Source of the DNA: an uncultured Clostridia bacterium
Lineage (GTDB): Bacteria; Bacillota; Clostridia; TANB77; CAG-508
Reading direction: 5' to 3'
Length of the DNA: 7,899 nucleotides
Assembly: GCA_944389715.1 (NCBI GenBank)
Contig: CALXNI010000145.1
Span: forward strand, 1 to 7,899
Shown: piece after piece, positions 5,256-7,899 of the stretch
Position numbering within the stretch: the first letter of the stretch is position 1
Layout of the letters: every line of letters starts with the position of its first letter
Program-made: the position numbers and the translations under genes
Notes under the pieces: model-generated
Databases searched by the model: none
Told to the model about the DNA's origin: nothing
Seen by the model: only the letters and a program-made list of their open reading frames with translations

Positions 5256-5591
5256 TTAATCAGATAAAAAAATTCGATACTTATATGGCCTACACTTGAC
5301 ACCATAATCAGCAAGTATTTTTATTTGATTTTCGGTCAATTTTAAGACCGTTGTTTTAGAGCCTTTTTTATTCTTATAATGAATACATTTCAGAATTGGA
5401 TCTAAATTGCGAATTTGCTTAAAAGTTCTAGTTGTTATTTCATATAAAACAACTTTAATTTCATAACCTAACCCTTTTACAAATTCAATTTGCTGACAAT
5501 TTAGTTTCCAATCTACATATTTTATGCCTTTCCGCTTTCTTTCACTAAGTTGATACTTCATTTTCGAGCATCTGTAAGCGTCATTCTTCAT
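5256..5591 (-). CDS. Small basic protein of unknown function with two similar halves
   Basis: I do not recognise this 111-residue, lysine-rich protein. It has no signal peptide or membrane segment. Two parts look alike: L-x-x-x-Q-I-x-x-x-x-x-L-G-Y-E-I-K (about 30-46) and L-T-x-N-Q-I-x-x-x-x-x-Y-G-V-K (about 85-99), each a probable helix followed by a strand, suggesting an internal duplication. Cysteines at 8, 32, 69 and 100 are present but not arranged as an obvious metal site. The start chosen is preceded by AGAGGAG at a slightly long spacing (11 nt after GGAG). A start at 5621 lacks any ribosome binding site. It has a good promoter (5671-5643) and shares the bidirectional terminator with the thioesterase gene. 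Codon 20 is CGG and is read in frame here. Basic charge hints at nucleic acid binding, without proof. Confidence 0.6.
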   Translation of the reverse strand: MKNDAYRCSKMKYQLSERKRKGIKYVDWKLNCQQIEFVKGLGYEIKVVLYEITTRTFKQIRNLDPILKCIHYKNKKGSKTTVLKLTENQIKILADYGVKCRPYKYRIFLSD

Positions 5592-5642
5592 GTTAATATT
5601 CGCTCCTCTAATAAATTTCATAAAGTAACTTTATGATTTACT

Positions 5643-5671
5643 ATTTTACCATAATTTCATTGTTATGTAAA
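5643..5671 (-). promoter_or_regulatory. Promoter of the unknown 111-residue protein gene
   Basis: Read on the minus strand: TTTACA (5671-5666), a 17-bp spacer and TAAAAT (5648-5643). A leader of about 45 nt to the start at 5591 carries the AGAGGAG ribosome binding site. Confidence 0.65.
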
Positions 5672-5700
5672 TTATTTTTGACGATTTTTGTCAAAATAAT
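5671..5700. promoter_or_regulatory. Palindrome, candidate operator
   Basis: ATTATTTTTGAC (5671-5682) and GTCAAAATAAT (5690-5700) are inverse copies apart from one extra T, with a 7-nt spacer. It touches the -35 box of the minus-strand gene and lies 50 bp before the promoter of the small RNA, where a shared regulator could bind. No T-tract follows, so a terminator is unlikely. Confidence 0.4.
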
Positions 5701-5749
5701 GAAAATTAACTTGCATTTTATAGATTGGAAAATTTAGGATAAACTTTAT

Positions 5750-5778
5750 TTGACACCAGCCAAAATATATGTTATTAT
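5750..5778 (+). promoter_or_regulatory. Promoter of the free-standing small RNA
   Basis: TTGACA (5750-5755), a 17-bp spacer and TATTAT (5773-5778) form a strong vegetative promoter. Transcription would begin near 5785. No protein gene follows on this strand; an intrinsic terminator follows within 80 nt. Confidence 0.7.
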
Positions 5779-5784
5779 ATAGTT

Positions 5785-5864
5785 AGCTCAAGCAAATGCA
5801 TTCTTAGTTCGGAGTTGTCATTTGTATCCAGTATGTGTATCTGTAACTACACATACTATTTTTT
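5785..5864 (+). ncRNA. Candidate small RNA of about 80 nt, family unknown
   Basis: A consensus promoter and a clean intrinsic terminator define a transcript of about 80 nt. It has no credible coding potential: the only early ATG reads M-H-S then stop. The 5' half (about 5785-5829) is largely single-stranded by eye, and the 3' end is the terminator hairpin with a T-run, the usual build of a base-pairing regulatory RNA. I do not recognise a riboswitch, T-box, 6S or other known class. Since no plus-strand gene lies downstream within the next 300 bp, a leader attenuator is unlikely. Confidence 0.6.
5830..5864 (+). terminator. Intrinsic terminator of the small RNA
   Basis: AGTATGTGTA (5830-5839) and TACACATACT (5848-5857) form a perfect 10-bp stem with an 8-nt loop, followed by ATTTTTT (5858-5864). 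Confidence 0.8.
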
Positions 5865-6100
5865 ACATTTTTTGGTAATTTTATATCTTTTATTTTCTTA
5901 AAATAGTCCATAAATTCATCTACATCATAATCAATTTGTTACATATAAAAAACCTTCCTTCTTCATAAATTCATATCAAAAACATGAACCAATGAATAAG
6001 AAAAGTTTATAGGTTTATAATTATTTCATTTATAGGTTTGAGTGCGGATTTTTTACCTAATCTATATGTGTTTTTGTAACCTTTATAGGTTTGAATTTAA
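5865..6100. other. Gene-poor stretch with possible decayed minus-strand ORF and short repeats
   Basis: No intact gene is supported here. On the minus strand, a short frame beginning MKKEGFLYVT (about 5965) runs, after one base shift near 5940, into about 45 codons reading IDYDVDEFMDYFKKIKDIKL and onward to a stop at 5804. It has no ribosome binding site and overlaps the small RNA, so it is at best a gene remnant. The right half holds three copies of TTTATAGGTTT followed by G/A and A (6006, 6029 and 6082). Confidence 0.35.
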
Positions 6101-6112
6101 TTGATTTGGGCA

Positions 6113-6135
6113 GGCAGAAGCGTCCGCCCCTACAG
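6113..6135. repeat. Dispersed repeat fragment R3 downstream of spo0A
   Basis: A short GC-rich module (GGGCAGGC...GTCCGCCCCTACAG) with the characteristic CCCCTACA end and the trailing TTTGCA also seen after the other copies. It forms an imperfect hairpin 24 bp beyond the spo0A stop codon. It may mark the transcript end, but there is no T-tract. Confidence 0.6.
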
Positions 6136-6158
6136 TTTGCATTACATTCTTTAACTAA

Positions 6159-6977
6159 TTATGCACTTTTTAATTCTAATCTCAATTTATCAGCTATCAT
6201 AGCTATAAATTCACTATTTGTTGGCTTTCCTTTAGCAGCTGAAATTGTATACCCAAATATTCTTTCTACTGCTGATTGTTCTCCTCTTGACCATGCTACT
6301 TCTATTGCATGGCGTATTGCACGTTCTACTCTACTTGGTGTTGTTTTGAATTTTTTTGCTATGTCTGGATATAATTGTTTCGTAATTTGGTTTATAATAT
6401 CTATATCATTAATTACCATCATAATTGCTTCTCTTAAATATTGATATCCTTTAATATGGGCTGGCACCCCTAATTCATGAATAACATTAGTTACTAATGC
6501 TTCTAAATTGTCTTCATCCTTTTTATTTTCTTCTGATATTTCTATGTATGGGACTTTTATCTCTCTATTGATAAAAGCATTTTGTGAAGGAGCTGGTTGA
6601 TAGTATTTTATATCCCTTATTCTTTTTATCAACAATCCTATGTCAAATGGTTTAACAACATAATATTCTGCACCCAAATTAATAGCTTGTTGTGTTATTT
6701 TCGCTTGTCCTACGGCTGATAACATTATGCAAATTGGTTTTTTATTCATATTAGCAACTGATATTCTTTCTAATACTCCTAGCCCATCTAAATATGGCAT
6801 TATTACATCTAATAATACAACATCTGGTTCTGTATTAATAATCATATCACATGCTTCCTTGCCGTCTTTGGCAATACCTATTACCTCCATATCATCTTCT
6901 TTTTCCAAATAACTAACTAATGTCATTGCAAAGTCTGGATTATCATCTGCAATTAAGACTGTAATTTTCTCTTTCAA
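6159..6977 (-). CDS. spo0A: Sporulation master response regulator Spo0A
   Basis: Spo0A is the phosphorelay-controlled transcription factor that starts endospore formation by binding 0A boxes. The 272-residue product is full length. The receiver domain (about 5-125) has the acidic pair D11/D12, phospho-acceptor D57 in VVLLDVIMP, switch residue S87 and K109 in VVKPFD. A short linker (about 126-155) leads to the effector domain (about 156-272), whose recognition helix region TPSRVERAIRHAIEVAWSRG (213-232) is the hallmark of Spo0A. The start codon is TTG (6975-6977), preceded by AGGGGG at 7-nt spacing; initiation at TTG may limit expression. It has its own promoter. The usual upstream neighbour spoIVB is absent: the gene upstream on this strand is yigZ-like. 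Confidence 0.97.
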   Translation of the reverse strand: MKEKITVLIADDNPDFAMTLVSYLEKEDDMEVIGIAKDGKEACDMIINTEPDVVLLDVIMPYLDGLGVLERISVANMNKKPICIMLSAVGQAKITQQAINLGAEYYVVKPFDIGLLIKRIRDIKYYQPAPSQNAFINREIKVPYIEISEENKKDEDNLEALVTNVIHELGVPAHIKGYQYLREAIMMVINDIDIINQITKQLYPDIAKKFKTTPSRVERAIRHAIEVAWSRGEQSAVERIFGYTISAAKGKPTNSEFIAMIADKLRLELKSA

Positions 6978-7022
6978 GTTTATACCCCCTAAAAATAAAT
7001 TTGTAAATTTTTTACATTAGGA

Positions 7023-7051
7023 ATTATAATATGATTTATTAAATATTGCAA
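7023..7051 (-). promoter_or_regulatory. Promoter of spo0A
   Basis: Read on the minus strand: TTGCAA (7051-7046), a 17-bp spacer and TATAAT (7028-7023), giving a start near 7016 and a leader of about 40 nt. This fits a vegetative sigma-A promoter. I do not see a convincing sigma-H promoter or an exact 0A box (TGTCGAA) here; TGTTCGAA at 7079-7086 has one extra T. Confidence 0.7.
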
Positions 7052-7091
7052 TAGTTTTTTGGAAATTTTTTCTAATTTTGTTCGAAAGTGT

Positions 7092-7722
7092 TTATATATC
7101 AATATATTTTTCTTCTAAAATATCATATTTTAAAATTTTTAGAGGCTTTTTACTGTTATTATTTGTAAAATCCTTTAATCTTTCCTTTTGCATCTCTACA
7201 ATAATTTCTATATTTTCAAGATATTCTATATTAATAATCTTTAAATTGCTTTTATTTGCATAATATTTTAATTGTTCTAATTTGTCATATTCTATATATA
7301 GTCTTACTTTATATCCTATTATTTTATCTATATACTCAGTTTTCTCTAAAGCTTTTAGTGTTGAATTAGAATATGCCCTTACTAAACCTCCTGTTCCTAA
7401 CAGTATTCCTCCAAAGTACCTAGTAACTACAACTAAAACATTAGATAATCCCTGTTCTAATATTATCTTTAATATTGGACTTCCTGCTGTTCCTTGTGGC
7501 TCTCCATCGTCATTATATTTTACAGCAATTCCTCCGATCTCCAGTTTCTATAGCATATGCAAAAACATTGTGTTTTGCATCATGATACCTTTTTTTAATT
7601 TGTTTTATATATTTATCTGCTTCTTCTGGTGTTTCTACATAAAATACATGAGCTATGAATTTAGATTTTTTTTCTGTAATTTCTGCTGTTACATTGCTGC
7701 TAATTGTTTTAAATTTTTCCAT
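7092..7722 (-). pseudogene. YigZ/IMPACT (UPF0029) family protein, split by a +1 frameshift
   Basis: Reading from 7722, the first frame gives MEKFKTISSN...KKSKFIAHVFYV and YHDAKHNVFAYAIETGD, the N-terminal part of the YigZ family. It then runs into a CGG codon (7534-7536, codon 63) and falls out of register. Dropping one C restores GGIAVKYNDDGEPQGTAG, then VTRYFGGILLGTGGLVRAYS and a ferredoxin-like C-terminal domain ending EEKYIDI at TAA 7092-7094. The joined product would be about 209 residues, normal for the family. YigZ-type proteins are conserved, related to eukaryotic IMPACT, and of uncertain bacterial role, perhaps linked to ribosome stress. AAAGGA precedes the ATG. The start lies 30 bp from the R4 repeat, so its promoter region borders or overlaps the element. 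The gene lies upstream of spo0A on the same strand, but spo0A has its own promoter. Confidence 0.85.
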
Positions 7723-7752
7723 TTCTATTTATCCTTTATTAAATTATTATAT

Positions 7753-7899
7753 AAATTGTAATTTGTGTGATTAAATTAATTGTAAATCTGTAGGGGTCGC
7801 ACCCCTGGGCGACCCTAAAATATTGATATGCGGGTCGCCGTGGGCGGCGACCCCTACAACATTTGCAATTATTTTGTTTCGGGCGGACACAAGGCCCGC
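7753..7899. repeat. Dispersed repeat, copy R4 (right end outside window)
   Basis: The copy begins with the terminal repeat AAATTGTAATTTGT (7753-7766), the inverse of the right ends of R1 and R2. It continues through TGTGATTAAATT, shared with R2, into the same GC-rich hairpin modules as R1. From 7785 it matches positions 3 onward of R1 almost base for base for about 90 bp, then diverges in the third module. The right terminal repeat would lie beyond the window. Confidence 0.8.

Noticed and set aside
6091..6444. A plus-strand frame antisense to the spo0A 3' end
   Set aside because: Shadow of spo0A with its start in a repeat fragment and no ribosome binding site.
7079..7086. Spo0A-binding 0A box upstream of spo0A
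   Set aside because: TGTTCGAA has an additional T compared with TGTCGAA and lies upstream of the -35 box; the match is too weak to claim.

Overview
The window is AT-rich, with short intergenic gaps and strong AGGAGG-type ribosome binding sites. It carries a clear spo0A gene, which marks an endospore-forming lineage. Together these suggest a low-GC, anaerobic, Clostridia-like member of the Bacillota. I see no tRNA, rRNA, CRISPR array, transposase or phage structural gene.

Left part (1-1850). A GC-rich, hairpin-forming dispersed repeat ends inside the stop codon of a small orphan gene resembling V-type ATPase subunit F (minus strand). Next come two paralogous copies of what looks like a complete type I toxin-antitoxin module. 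Each copy has a near-consensus promoter, a leader that can fold over its ribosome binding site, a 37-39 residue hydrophobic peptide gene, and a convergent promoter that would make a roughly 85-nt antisense RNA against the 3' untranslated region. Between the copies lies a minus-strand gene for a papain-like putative amidase (Amidase_6 type) with no signal peptide.

Middle part (1839-5254). A U32-family peptidase-like gene (RlhA/TrhP type, with the long C-terminal region) is split by a single extra base. A 177-bp copy of the dispersed repeat, bounded by 14-bp terminal inverted repeats, separates it from a plus-strand acyl-ACP thioesterase gene with a good promoter and an 18-bp perfect bidirectional terminator.

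Right part (5256-7899). This holds a small unrecognised basic protein, a palindrome, a free-standing small RNA with its own promoter and terminator, and a gene-poor stretch with short repeats. Then come spo0A (TTG start, own promoter), a yigZ/IMPACT-family gene also split by one extra base, and another copy of the dispersed repeat cut off by the window edge.

Two things stand out. One is the paired toxin/antisense modules around an amidase, including base-paired structures that persist in both copies although the sequence has changed. The other is that both broken genes are broken in the same way: one extra C directly before a GGA glycine codon, which creates an in-frame CGG codon. CGG is nearly absent from the other genes here. 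This could be coincidence, assembly error or decay, but +1 frameshifting at a poorly decoded CGG codon deserves a test.
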